Assembly (NCBI GenBank): GCA_021772055.1
Contig: JAETNR010000003.1
Location: forward strand, 89,515 to 153,514
Direction: 5' to 3'
Origin: Blautia sp.
Lineage (GTDB): Bacteria > Bacillota > Clostridia > Lachnospirales > Lachnospiraceae
Length of the DNA: 64,000 bases
A program made the position numbers and the translations under genes. Below are positions 16,717 to 24,926 of the stretch, in pieces. Each line of letters begins with the position of its first letter. Position 1 is the stretch's first letter. The notes beneath the pieces were generated by a model that saw only the letters and a program-made list of their open reading frames with translations, was not told the DNA's origin and ran no database searches.

Positions 16717-17958
16717 ATGAATCAGGATATTGTAATTTTACGGGAACTGGCAAATCAGTATGCACAGATTGCCGCAGAAAATGAGAAAAATAATGTTTGG
16801 AACCTTCATGCCAGCCTGAATGATCTTCATCCGGTAAGGCCCATCGTTCTGATCAATGAGCTGCCCTGGCATGAGCTGAATGGGGACGGCTCTCTGACTC
16901 TTCACTGCCAGGATCCGTTATTCCGGGATGCAGAAGATCTTATGCGGAAAACGATTTTTCAACATAAATATTTCCCTGGGGATATGATCGTGAAGCCTTA
17001 TTTGCCGGTACGGAAGATCATACATACGACAGGAATCGGCGTGGAAGTGAAAGAGGAAACTCTGGCTACGAACAGGGATAATAACATTGTTTCCCACAAA
17101 TATGAAAACCAGTTTCAAACAATAGATGATGTACAAAAACTGCATCATGAAGTAATTACCTATGATGAGAAAAAATCCAGGGAGAACTATTGGAAACTGT
17201 GTGAAGCCGTGGGGGATCTTGTTCCTGTGAAGCTTACCGGAGAATCGACAGGATATGAACTCGGCCATACAGCATGGGACACAATCTCCACCTTTATGAG
17301 CGTGGACAATCTTTTGTATAATCTGATCGATGAGCCGGAGATGATGCATGCTCTTGTGGGAAAACTGGCAGATATTTTTGCGGATACGATTAAGCAGTAT
17401 GAAGAACTGAACCTGATTGATCCGGACAGTGCGTATTGTCATTGCTCCAGCGCTGCATCCCGGGATCTTTTGAAGGAGCCCATAGATTATCAGCATGTCA
17501 AGGCAAAAAATGTCTGGGGCAGAGGACTTGCCCAGATCCTTGCATCGGTTTCTCCTGCGATGCATGAGGAGTTTGAGATCGATTATGCAAAGAAGGTGCT
17601 GGCGCCTTTCGGGCTTGTATACTACGGATGCTGTGAACCATTGGATACAAAGATCGACATTGTAAAAAAGATTCCCAATCTGCGCAAAATTTCCATTACC
17701 CCATGGGCTGACATTAACAGGGCAGCGGAGGCAGTGGGCAGAGACTATGTGATTTCTGCAAAGCCCAATCCTGCAAATCTTCCGTATGCATCTTCCAATC
17801 CTGAGCTGATCAGGCAGGAAATCAGATCTCTTTTAAAAGCCTGTGAGAAGAACGGAACACCATGCGAAATTCTGCTGAAAGATATCAGCACGGCCGGAAA
17901 TAACCTGGAAAACTTAATTGTCTGGAACAGGATTGCAATGGAAGAAATTTTAGGATGA
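16717..17958 (+). CDS. URO-D-fold protein of the YGCCEP subfamily
   Basis: The 413-residue protein is longer than MtaA and starts MNQDIVILRELANQYAQIA, with a very clear AGGAGGA before it. Near its C-terminus it carries YYGCCEPLD (Cys305, Cys306, Glu307) instead of HxCG or HxDG, followed by SITPWADINRAAEAVGRDYV. I recognise this as a divergent URO-D-like subfamily found next to carbohydrate genes; no reaction is established that I know of. It sits 19 bp upstream of a GH43-like gene and is surely co-transcribed with it. Confidence 0.7.
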   Translation: MNQDIVILRELANQYAQIAAENEKNNVWNLHASLNDLHPVRPIVLINELPWHELNGDGSLTLHCQDPLFRDAEDLMRKTIFQHKYFPGDMIVKPYLPVRKIIHTTGIGVEVKEETLATNRDNNIVSHKYENQFQTIDDVQKLHHEVITYDEKKSRENYWKLCEAVGDLVPVKLTGESTGYELGHTAWDTISTFMSVDNLLYNLIDEPEMMHALVGKLADIFADTIKQYEELNLIDPDSAYCHCSSAASRDLLKEPIDYQHVKAKNVWGRGLAQILASVSPAMHEEFEIDYAKKVLAPFGLVYYGCCEPLDTKIDIVKKIPNLRKISITPWADINRAAEAVGRDYVISAKPNPANLPYASSNPELIRQEIRSLLKACEKNGTPCEILLKDISTAGNNLENLIVWNRIAMEEILG

Positions 17959-17977
17959 CGGGAAAGGGAAACTCAGT

Positions 17978-20023
17978 ATGAATCCGATTATATTCAGACA
18001 GGGGATCTGTGATCCCCACATTCATGTTTTTGGTGACAAAGTTTATTTATATGCGACCCATGATTCTCCGGGATATGAGGAAGGATTTCATATGGAAGAC
18101 TGGCAGATCTGGTCTTCGGAAAATCTGGTGGAATGGAAGCAGGAGGCAGTGCTTCATCCGGAAGATTTTTATTGCGGAGCGCTGGATCAGTGCTGGGCTG
18201 TTGATGCAGCATATAAAAACGGCAGATATTACTGGTACTTTTCCACAGGGGACTGGGGCGTCGGTGTGGGAGTAGCAGAGAATCCTGCAGGTCCTTTTAA
18301 AGATGCGCTGGGAAGGCCTCTTGTTGACTATCGGGTGGAACCGGTGAACTTTCCGAAATGGGATCCCTGTGTCTTTCAGGATGATGACGGCAGCGCCTAT
18401 CTGATCGTCGGCGAGTGCAGGCTGCCTGCCCCCTGCAATTGTTATTTTATCGCAAGGCTGAAGGAAGATATGGTAAGCCTTGCGGAGCCTTTGAAGCCCA
18501 TAGAATATAGGGGGAATCCCTGTCCGGAGGATAAGCCTTCTGTCCATAAATACGGAAACCGGTATTACCTGACCCACTCTTCCTATTATGCGGTATCGGA
18601 CAATGTTTACGGTCCCTATCAGTATATGGGAAATACCGGCTGCAATATTGATCATGGAAGCTATTTCACCTATCATAACCAGACTTATTTTGCTTCCGGC
18701 GGAATGGATAATCCCAACCGTTACCTGAGAGCTTCTTATCTTGCCCCCTGCCATTACCGGGAGGATGGAAGTATTGTCATTGACCAGAAAATCATGGAGT
18801 ACGGATGCGGACAGTATGATGCTGCATGGGAAAAGATCGAGGCGGAATGGTACTTTTCCGCATCCCGGGAATGCAAAATGGAGCTTCAGGGCGGCGGATT
18901 TGCAGTAAAACTTGACCGGGGGGAGATGCTCTGTTTTCCGAATATTGCCAATGTAGAGCAAAATACGAAAATGCAGTTTTGCGGAAAAGCTTTGAATCCG
19001 GAAAAGAAAGCCGTGCTGGAGATCAGGGAAAATAATGCTGACGGAAAAATCCTTGGAACATGCATTATCGGAGACGCTGCACCCTCTTTTGAAACAGGGA
19101 TCTATCGCTGTGTGCTTACCTGCGGCTGGGGGACAAAATCCTTATGCCTGTGTGCAGAGGAACCTGTGATACTGGACTGGTTTTCTTTTGACAACGGGAA
19201 GAAAAAAAGCACTGTAGAACCTGTGTATTCTTTTGTGGGCCGGGGGGCTGCCAGAATTTATGACCCGGATGCCAGCTGCCGCCGCGCTCTTGGAAATATG
19301 GAGCTGAAAGGAGCTTCTCTTCAGGGATTTCTGGATGGAGGAGCAGGCGGTTACGGGGAGCTCGTGATTCCTTACTGCTGCAGGGATGAGGCTGTAGAAC
19401 TGGAACTTATGATCAATGATGTTTATCAGAAAAGCATTCGGTTTCCGGTAAACGGCAGAGCTTCTTTGGGGGAGAATCCTGCGGAGATACGTGTTCCTGT
19501 GAAGGTAAAACCGGGGGTAAACAAAATATGCGTACAGTCTGACCGATACCAGTATGGAAAGCTTGCGATTGACCATATTACATTAGAAACGGAGAATAGC
19601 TGTTGTCAGGTTTATGCAGCGGCGAACGGAGCCCTTACTCCATCCGGAAACGGATGCTGGGACGGGCTTCCCCAGAGAGAAAACGACTATTTTGCATTTA
19701 GCGGAAGAGTTGTAAAGTATCTGGAAAAACCGGGATATGCGGTAACTGTAGCGAATGTAAACGGCGGAACAGGCGGAACCTTTGACCTGGAGATCCGCTA
19801 CAGCAGAGGCGAGGCGGGCAGCTCTGAGTATGAACTTGCAGTAGACGGAGAAATCCAGGGGCAGATCCGATTCGAAAGTACGGGAACCTTTTCTATGAGA
19901 AATGCCAGTATCATGCGAACGTCTGTAAAGCTTCAGGCTGGTACACAAAACGTGATATGCTTACGAAAGACCGGAAGAGAAGATCAGGGTATTTTCGTGG
20001 ATTCTTTTGCAGTAACTGGCTGA
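17978..20023 (+). CDS. GH43-like glycosidase with two C-terminal carbohydrate-binding-like domains
   Basis: The 681-residue protein lacks a signal peptide and so acts in the cytosol. Residues about 1-300 form a five-bladed-propeller-type domain with the GH43 pattern: CDPHIHVFGDKVYLYATHD with the putative base Asp, WDPCVFQDDDGSAYLIVGE, and PEDKPSVHKYGNRYYLTHS where the usual EGP acid motif has changed to EDKP. Two beta-sandwich domains follow (about 410-540 and 545-681), each ending in a CBM6/35-like IDHITLE or VDSFAVTG strand. Likely an arabinosidase- or xylosidase-type activity on imported oligosaccharides. Co-transcription with the URO-D-like gene suggests the two act on the same compound. 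Confidence 0.78.
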   Translation: MNPIIFRQGICDPHIHVFGDKVYLYATHDSPGYEEGFHMEDWQIWSSENLVEWKQEAVLHPEDFYCGALDQCWAVDAAYKNGRYYWYFSTGDWGVGVGVAENPAGPFKDALGRPLVDYRVEPVNFPKWDPCVFQDDDGSAYLIVGECRLPAPCNCYFIARLKEDMVSLAEPLKPIEYRGNPCPEDKPSVHKYGNRYYLTHSSYYAVSDNVYGPYQYMGNTGCNIDHGSYFTYHNQTYFASGGMDNPNRYLRASYLAPCHYREDGSIVIDQKIMEYGCGQYDAAWEKIEAEWYFSASRECKMELQGGGFAVKLDRGEMLCFPNIANVEQNTKMQFCGKALNPEKKAVLEIRENNADGKILGTCIIGDAAPSFETGIYRCVLTCGWGTKSLCLCAEEPVILDWFSFDNGKKKSTVEPVYSFVGRGAARIYDPDASCRRALGNMELKGASLQGFLDGGAGGYGELVIPYCCRDEAVELELMINDVYQKSIRFPVNGRASLGENPAEIRVPVKVKPGVNKICVQSDRYQYGKLAIDHITLETENSCCQVYAAANGALTPSGNGCWDGLPQRENDYFAFSGRVVKYLEKPGYAVTVANVNGGTGGTFDLEIRYSRGEAGSSEYELAVDGEIQGQIRFESTGTFSMRNASIMRTSVKLQAGTQNVICLRKTGREDQGIFVDSFAVTG

Positions 20024-20031
20024 CAGGAAAC

Positions 20032-20050
20032 TATTAGACATCATCCAATA
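20032..20050. promoter_or_regulatory. 19-bp imperfect palindrome, candidate PadR operator (copy 1)
   Basis: TATTAGAC-ATC-ATCCAATA has the 8-3-8 layout of the perfect palindrome at 21641-21659 and matches it in 14 of 16 arm positions. It lies 64 bp upstream of the promoter of the URO-D/thioredoxin gene. The flanks extend the pairing (ACTATT...AATAGT). Confidence 0.5.
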
Positions 20051-20113
20051 GTATGTGATTTTGGGATTTTTTATTGAATTTTGGGACGGAATTTGTTACT
20101 TGGGGAAAATCTA

Positions 20114-20141
20114 TTGACGTGAAATAAATAAAAATTATAAT
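20114..20141 (+). promoter_or_regulatory. Sigma-A promoter of the URO-D/thioredoxin gene
   Basis: TTGACG, 16-bp spacer, TATAAT, about 50 bp before the start at 20193. Confidence 0.7.
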
Positions 20142-20192
20142 AAGTGTATCAAGTAAATTCTGAAAAAATTCCAAAAGAAAGGAAATAAAAAC

Positions 20193-21554
20193 ATGACACC
20201 AAAAGAGTTGATTTTAGCTACATTAAGACATAAGGAAACACCCCAGGTAGCCTGGGTTCCTTTTGCAGGAGTACATGCAGGCCAGCTGATCGGCTGCAAT
20301 GCGAGAGAGGTTTTATCCAACGGAGATAACCTTTACAAAGCGCTGATGGAGGTTCATAAGCTGTACAAACCTTCCGGTCTTCCGGTGATTTTTGACCTTC
20401 AGGTAGAGGCAGAGTGCCTTGGATGTGAACTGACATGGGCAGACGACGCTCCGCCATCTGTATCTCACCATCCAATGGAAGATGACGAAGATCTGGTAAC
20501 ACCCTGTGAATGTACTATCCCTACAAAGGAAGACGGACGAATTCCCATGATCCTGGATGTAATGAGAAGGGTGAAGGAGACAATTGGAGAGGAGACAGCA
20601 CTTTATGGTCTGATCTGCGGTCCCTTTACCCTTGCAGCTCATCTGCGCGGAAACAATATTTTCATGGATATGTTTGATGATCCGGAAGCTGTGGAAGACT
20701 TTATGGATTACTGCTGCAAAGTGGCAAAGGCAATGGCAGACTACTATATTGAAGCTGGAATGGATGTGATCGCAGTGGTGGATCCGCTGATTTCCCAGAT
20801 TTCCTCCAACCATTTCAATGAGTTTATGAGCAAGCCGTTTACAGAACTGTTTGCACATATCCGTGAAAAAGGTGCATACTCCTCCTTCTTTGTATGCGGC
20901 GATGCCACCAGAAATATTGAAGTAATGTGCCAGACGAAACCGGATGCCATTTCTGTAGATGAGAATGTCAACCTTCTTGCTGCAAAAGAGATCACAGACA
21001 AATATAATGTGTGCATCGGCGGAAATATCCCTCTGACCACCATTATGCTGCACGGAACCCAGCAGGATAATATGAAATATGTGATCGATCTTCTGGACAG
21101 CATGCCGGATAAGAGAAACTTCATTCTTTCCCCGGGATGTGATATGCCTTATGCAGTTCCGGTTGAGAATACCATCGGCGCCGTACAGGCTGTTACCCAG
21201 CCGGATGAGGTAAGAGAGATGGTAAAGAATTATGTTGCTGCAGATGATGATATTGAGATCGAGCTTCCGGATTATGAGCATCTGGAAAAGCCTTTCATGG
21301 AAGTATTTACTCTGGATTCTGCAACCTGTGCCGCCTGCACATATATGATGGGCGCTGCGAATGAGGCAAAAGCAACTTTTGGCGACAAGATTGACATGAT
21401 TGAGTACAAATTTACCGTAAAAGAAAATATTGCCAGATGCAAAAAAATGGGCGTTAAAAATCTGCCTTCCATTTATATCAATGGAAAACTGAAATTCAGC
21501 TCTATTGTTCCTGCCAAGGAAGAATTAGAGGCTGCTATCAATGAGGTATTATAA
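20193..21554 (+). CDS. URO-D (MtaA-like) methyltransferase fused to a thioredoxin-like domain
   Basis: The 453-residue protein has a full MtaA-like domain (1-345) and an extra C-terminal domain (about 365-453). Zinc-type positions are FFVCGD (Cys235; His missing, Phe in its place) and SPGCDMP (Cys316). The extra domain has the redox motif CAAC (Cys379, Cys382) and a later cis-Pro segment LPSIYINGKLKF, typical of thioredoxin folds. A dithiol attached to a methyltransferase could accept a methyl group, reduce the corrinoid or protect the zinc thiolates. This gene heads a set with CobW-, DUF5714- and ABC-type genes, separated by a strong hairpin. Confidence 0.85.
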   Translation: MTPKELILATLRHKETPQVAWVPFAGVHAGQLIGCNAREVLSNGDNLYKALMEVHKLYKPSGLPVIFDLQVEAECLGCELTWADDAPPSVSHHPMEDDEDLVTPCECTIPTKEDGRIPMILDVMRRVKETIGEETALYGLICGPFTLAAHLRGNNIFMDMFDDPEAVEDFMDYCCKVAKAMADYYIEAGMDVIAVVDPLISQISSNHFNEFMSKPFTELFAHIREKGAYSSFFVCGDATRNIEVMCQTKPDAISVDENVNLLAAKEITDKYNVCIGGNIPLTTIMLHGTQQDNMKYVIDLLDSMPDKRNFILSPGCDMPYAVPVENTIGAVQAVTQPDEVREMVKNYVAADDDIEIELPDYEHLEKPFMEVFTLDSATCAACTYMMGAANEAKATFGDKIDMIEYKFTVKENIARCKKMGVKNLPSIYINGKLKFSSIVPAKEELEAAINEVL

Positions 21555-21615
21555 AAATTTTCAGTAATACAAAAAAAATACAAAAAATAAATAGAAATTT
21601 ATAGAAAAGTTCTGG

Positions 21616-21684
21616 AATGCTTCCTATAATGGAGATAATCTATTAGACAAAGTCTAATAATCCATTTGGGAAGCATTTTTTGTT
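21616..21684 (+). terminator. Long nested hairpin with T-run (terminator or attenuator)
   Basis: Three stacked pairings, AATGCTTCC/GGAAGCATT, AATGGA/TCCATT and TATTAGAC/GTCTAATA, form one long hairpin followed by TTTTTT. It lies between the URO-D/thioredoxin gene and the CobW gene, which are in the same direction, and contains the perfect 19-bp palindrome. Confidence 0.6.
21641..21659. promoter_or_regulatory. 19-bp perfect palindrome, candidate PadR operator (copy 2)
   Basis: TATTAGACAAAGTCTAATA. It forms the tip of the hairpin at 21616-21684 and lies just after a TATAAT (21625-21630). A related copy occurs at 20032-20050, and a PadR gene ends this gene set. Confidence 0.5.
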
Positions 21685-21717
21685 TCTGCACAGGAAACCA
21701 CACGGGAGGAAAGAAAA

Positions 21718-22647
21718 ATGTCAAAACTTTATTTGATCACCGGTTTCCTCGGAGCCGGAAAAACCACTTTTTTGAAAAATTTTATCCGGCTTTTTGAAGG
21801 ACAGAGGATTCACGTCATTGTAAATGAATATGGTAAGGAAGGCATTGACGGGCAGCTCTTAAAGGAATTGGGAACTGTGCTGGATGAGATCAACAACGGA
21901 TCCATCTTCTGCTCCTGCAGGCTGGATAAGTTTGAGGAGGTGCTTCAAAATGCATTGAGCGCAGCGCCGGATGTGATTATTATTGAGGCTTCCGGGCTTT
22001 CAAATCCCACCAATGTCAGGAAAATCATGGCCCAGGAGGAGAAGTTTCAGGGACTGGAATATATGGGAAGCATCTGCCTTCTGGATGCCAAGAGATTTCA
22101 TAAGGTATATAAGACTGCTACTGTAGTAAAAAAGCAGATCGGAATCAGTGACATCATTCTGATCAATAAGACAGACCTGGCGACACCGGAGGAACTGGAG
22201 AATGTTCGTCAGACAGTCCGGGAACACCGTCCGGATATTCCGATTTATGAAACCAGCTTCGGAAAAATTTCGGATAAAATACTGGAGGAAATAAAAAAAC
22301 CGGCCCTTTCAGCTGAAAAGCCGGAAGTACAGACAAAGGATATTACCCTTCGCAGCTACCTTTTAAAGATCAACGAAAGCTTCAGCCTTTATGAACTGGA
22401 AAAATTTGTGGAGATGTTTCTGGAAGATACCTACCGGGTAAAGGGGTTTGTACGGCTGGAAAATGCAACCTGGTATCTGGACTGCGTGGGCAATCTTTTC
22501 AGTATCAAGCCCTATGACAAAGAGGTAAATGCCCTGAATGAGATTGTGATCCTGGCGGGAAACGGGCTTCCGGCGGCCAAAAGCGTGAAAGAGGCTATCA
22601 AATGGTATCCGGGCAAAGTAGAAAGTTTTGGACCGGCCGGAAAATAA
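21718..22647 (+). CDS. CobW/P47K-family GTPase
   Basis: The 309-residue protein has the P-loop GFLGAGKTTFLKN at residues 8-20, the family Cys motif FCSCR near residue 62-66, and the guanine motif NKTD. CobW/COG0523 proteins hand metal ions to target enzymes. Within URO-D methyltransferase sets, a GTPase of this type may load zinc or cobalt, or help with a corrinoid protein. The start has GGGAGGAAAG before it. It is followed 13 bp later by the DUF5714-like gene and belongs to the operon that runs to the PadR gene. Confidence 0.88.
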   Translation: MSKLYLITGFLGAGKTTFLKNFIRLFEGQRIHVIVNEYGKEGIDGQLLKELGTVLDEINNGSIFCSCRLDKFEEVLQNALSAAPDVIIIEASGLSNPTNVRKIMAQEEKFQGLEYMGSICLLDAKRFHKVYKTATVVKKQIGISDIILINKTDLATPEELENVRQTVREHRPDIPIYETSFGKISDKILEEIKKPALSAEKPEVQTKDITLRSYLLKINESFSLYELEKFVEMFLEDTYRVKGFVRLENATWYLDCVGNLFSIKPYDKEVNALNEIVILAGNGLPAAKSVKEAIKWYPGKVESFGPAGK

Positions 22648-22660
22648 GGGAGGAAAAACG

Positions 22661-23101
22661 ATGGATTATTATGCGGCAATTCGGGAAAAGTGTCTTGCGG
22701 AAAAGCTTTTGGCTGAGGCAGACAAGCGGGCCAAAAAGGTACTGGGAGGTTTCAGCGGAAATTATGGAAATTGCGGGGCAGGGGTCGGCGTCGGAATCTT
22801 TTTGAGTATTTATACAAAAACCACACCCCTTTCGGAGGTGACCTGGCAATGGGTAAATGAGGCAACCGGAAGGTGCCTGATCAAAATTGCCTCCGTGGAG
22901 GGGTCAAGGTGCTGCAAGAGAAATGCCTTTCTGGCATTTAATGAGGCGGTGGAAATCGTGCGGGAGCGGTTAGGGCTGGAACTGAAAAGATTGGAGAAGA
23001 TAGTCTGTCACTATTTTGAAAATAACAAAGAGTGCAAAAAAGAGAAATGTCCCTTTTATCCGGGAAAAGAAAATGAATACAGGAGAGGAAGAAACTTATG
23101 A
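22661..23101 (+). CDS. DUF5714-like cysteine-rich protein
   Basis: The 146-residue protein contains a conserved core NCGAGVGVGIFLSI and a region VEGSRCCKRNAFLAF, then a Cys-rich tail (CKKEKCPFYPG). I associate this pattern with the DUF5714 family, often found with corrinoid methyltransferase and CobW genes; no function is established that I know of. Cys spacing suggests a metal or iron-sulfur site. The ATG at 22661 has GGGAGG before it; an in-frame start at 22628 would lie inside the CobW gene. Its stop overlaps the next start. Confidence 0.65.
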   Translation: MDYYAAIREKCLAEKLLAEADKRAKKVLGGFSGNYGNCGAGVGVGIFLSIYTKTTPLSEVTWQWVNEATGRCLIKIASVEGSRCCKRNAFLAFNEAVEIVRERLGLELKRLEKIVCHYFENNKECKKEKCPFYPGKENEYRRGRNL

Positions 23102-24135
23102 AAAGAAGAACCATGAAAGGAATCGTATCCGTCATTGCAGCAGGAATGCTTATGGGAGTAACTGTGCAGGCGGCAGATAACAGCCTCGTAGTAGCCAATA
23201 CCGGAAACAGCATAAAAGCAGCCATGGTAGTTCTGGCTTCTGAGATGGGATATTATGAAGAGGAAGGGCTGGATGTCACATTTGAAAATGTTACGGATCT
23301 GAATGCGGGACTGACTGCAATTGACCTTGGAAAGGCAGATATTCTTCCTCTTGGGGTGATTCCCTCTGTGACGTTTATTTCTCAGGGATCTGATTTTGTG
23401 ATCTTTGGCGGAACCATTGCGGAGGGCAGCCAGGCAGTGGTAACGGAGGATAATCAGGATACCATTCATGAAATGAAGGATTTTGCAGGAAAGACCATTT
23501 CCTGTGTTCGTCCGGAAACCGGACATATGATTGCGGAAAACCTGATCCGGGAAGCGGGAGTGTCTATGGATACCGTGAATTTTGTGGAGATGGATGGATT
23601 TCAGTCAGTGATTGAAGCAGTGAGCAAAGGAACTGCGGATGTGGGATTTGTCAACAGCGGTTTCGGACAGGTGGCAGAGCAGCAGGGGCTGAAAGTTGCA
23701 CTGAACGTGGGAGATTTTGTACCGGATGCAGTGTGCTGCCGCCAAACGACTTCCAAACGTGTGATAGAAGAAAAAAGAGATGCGCTGGTGAAATTTCAGA
23801 TTGCGAACCTTCGCGCCATGAAGCTTAAGCAGGAAGACCGGGAAACTACAATTGAGAAATTAATGGAATTTTCCGGACAGTCAGAAGAGTATGTAGAATA
23901 CTGCATTTATGCAGATGTCATGAAAATCACCATGGATCCCGCGAAAAACAGGATTCAGGATTTCTATGAAATCATGGCTGCCAACGGAGACATTCCAGAG
24001 GACAGCAAGTGGAATCTTAAGGAGGCTGTGGATCCGTCCATTTATGAAGAAGCGCTGAATGTCATGATGGAGAGGGAACCTGAGGAAACACTGTGGCAGG
24101 AACTGAGAGAGGATTTTGAAGAAAATAATCAGTAA
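23098..24135 (+). CDS. ABC transporter substrate-binding protein, NMT1/TauA/SsuA type
   Basis: The 345-residue protein has a signal peptide (VIAAGMLMGVTVQA, cut after AQA or nearby) and the SsuA/TauA pattern: AAMVVLASEMGYYEEEGLDV, then a Ser/Gly-rich ligand region. Family members bind sulfonates, thiamine precursors, nitrate or other small anions. The importer starts within the stop of the DUF5714 gene and continues with ATPase and permease genes. In this setting a methylated small molecule or a corrinoid precursor would be a sensible ligand, but the sequence does not say which. Confidence 0.88.
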   Translation: MKRRTMKGIVSVIAAGMLMGVTVQAADNSLVVANTGNSIKAAMVVLASEMGYYEEEGLDVTFENVTDLNAGLTAIDLGKADILPLGVIPSVTFISQGSDFVIFGGTIAEGSQAVVTEDNQDTIHEMKDFAGKTISCVRPETGHMIAENLIREAGVSMDTVNFVEMDGFQSVIEAVSKGTADVGFVNSGFGQVAEQQGLKVALNVGDFVPDAVCCRQTTSKRVIEEKRDALVKFQIANLRAMKLKQEDRETTIEKLMEFSGQSEEYVEYCIYADVMKITMDPAKNRIQDFYEIMAANGDIPEDSKWNLKEAVDPSIYEEALNVMMEREPEETLWQELREDFEENNQ

Positions 24136-24137
24136 AT

Positions 24138-24926
24138 ATGAGCTATATAGAATTTAACCATGTTTCATTCGGATATCCGTCGAAAAAAGGGTATGAGGAG
24201 ATCCTCAGGGATTTTTCCCTGAAAATAGAAAAGGGAGAATTCCTGGTTGTGATCGGACAGAGCGGATGTGGGAAAAGTACGCTGCTTTCTCTTCTGGAAG
24301 GGCTGATCCTTCCGCAAAAGGGCAGTATAACAATAGATGGAAAAGAAGTTACAGGCCCGGATCTTCGAAAGTCCGTGATCTTTCAGCATGATTCCCTGTT
24401 CCCCTGGATGACAGTGGAGAAAAATGTGCGCTTCGGAATTCGGCAGGCCAGACCCGGAATCAGCCGCAGGGAGGAAAAAGAGCAGGCGTATCAGGCACTT
24501 CTCCGGGTTGGAATGGAAAAAGAGGGCAGTAAATATCCCGGGGAATTGTCCGGAGGGATGCAGCAGCGAACCGCTATCGCCAGAACTTTCGCGATGGACA
24601 GCGATATTTTTCTTATGGATGAACCATTTGGCGCGGTGGATCCCAGACGCAGGACAATGCTACAGGAACTGCTGGTTTCTCTCTGGCAGAAGAGAAAAGA
24701 AGAGGGGATGCCAAAGACGGTGGTATTTGTGACACATGACATTGATGAGGCGGTTTTTCTGGGCGACCGTATCTTGTATCTGAGGAAAAAGGGACAATAT
24801 GAGGAAGTCAGGGTTCCCCTTCAAAGACCGAGAAAAATCGGTGAGCTCACAGGCAGCCAGTGTTTCTGCTCCTTCCGCAAGATAATTGCGGAATTGTTTG
24901 AGGAGGAAGGCGGTGTGACGGAATGA
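24138..24926 (+). CDS. ABC transporter ATPase, TauB/SsuB type
   Basis: The 262-residue protein shows Walker A (GQSGCGKST, about residues 39-47), Q-loop (FQHDSLFPWM), signature (LSGGMQQR) and Walker B (DIFLMDEPFGA) with the switch His (THDIDEA). These are the features of the TauB/SsuB/NrtD group, which energises the binding-protein and permease encoded on each side. It begins 2 bp after the binding-protein gene and its stop overlaps the permease start by 4 bp. Confidence 0.94.
   Translation: MSYIEFNHVSFGYPSKKGYEEILRDFSLKIEKGEFLVVIGQSGCGKSTLLSLLEGLILPQKGSITIDGKEVTGPDLRKSVIFQHDSLFPWMTVEKNVRFGIRQARPGISRREEKEQAYQALLRVGMEKEGSKYPGELSGGMQQRTAIARTFAMDSDIFLMDEPFGAVDPRRRTMLQELLVSLWQKRKEEGMPKTVVFVTHDIDEAVFLGDRILYLRKKGQYEEVRVPLQRPRKIGELTGSQCFCSFRKIIAELFEEEGGVTE

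Noticed and set aside
4457..21554. True uroporphyrinogen decarboxylase (hemE)
   Set aside because: The paralogues show MtaA-type or divergent motifs, lie outside the hem operon and several are adjacent to transport or sugar genes.
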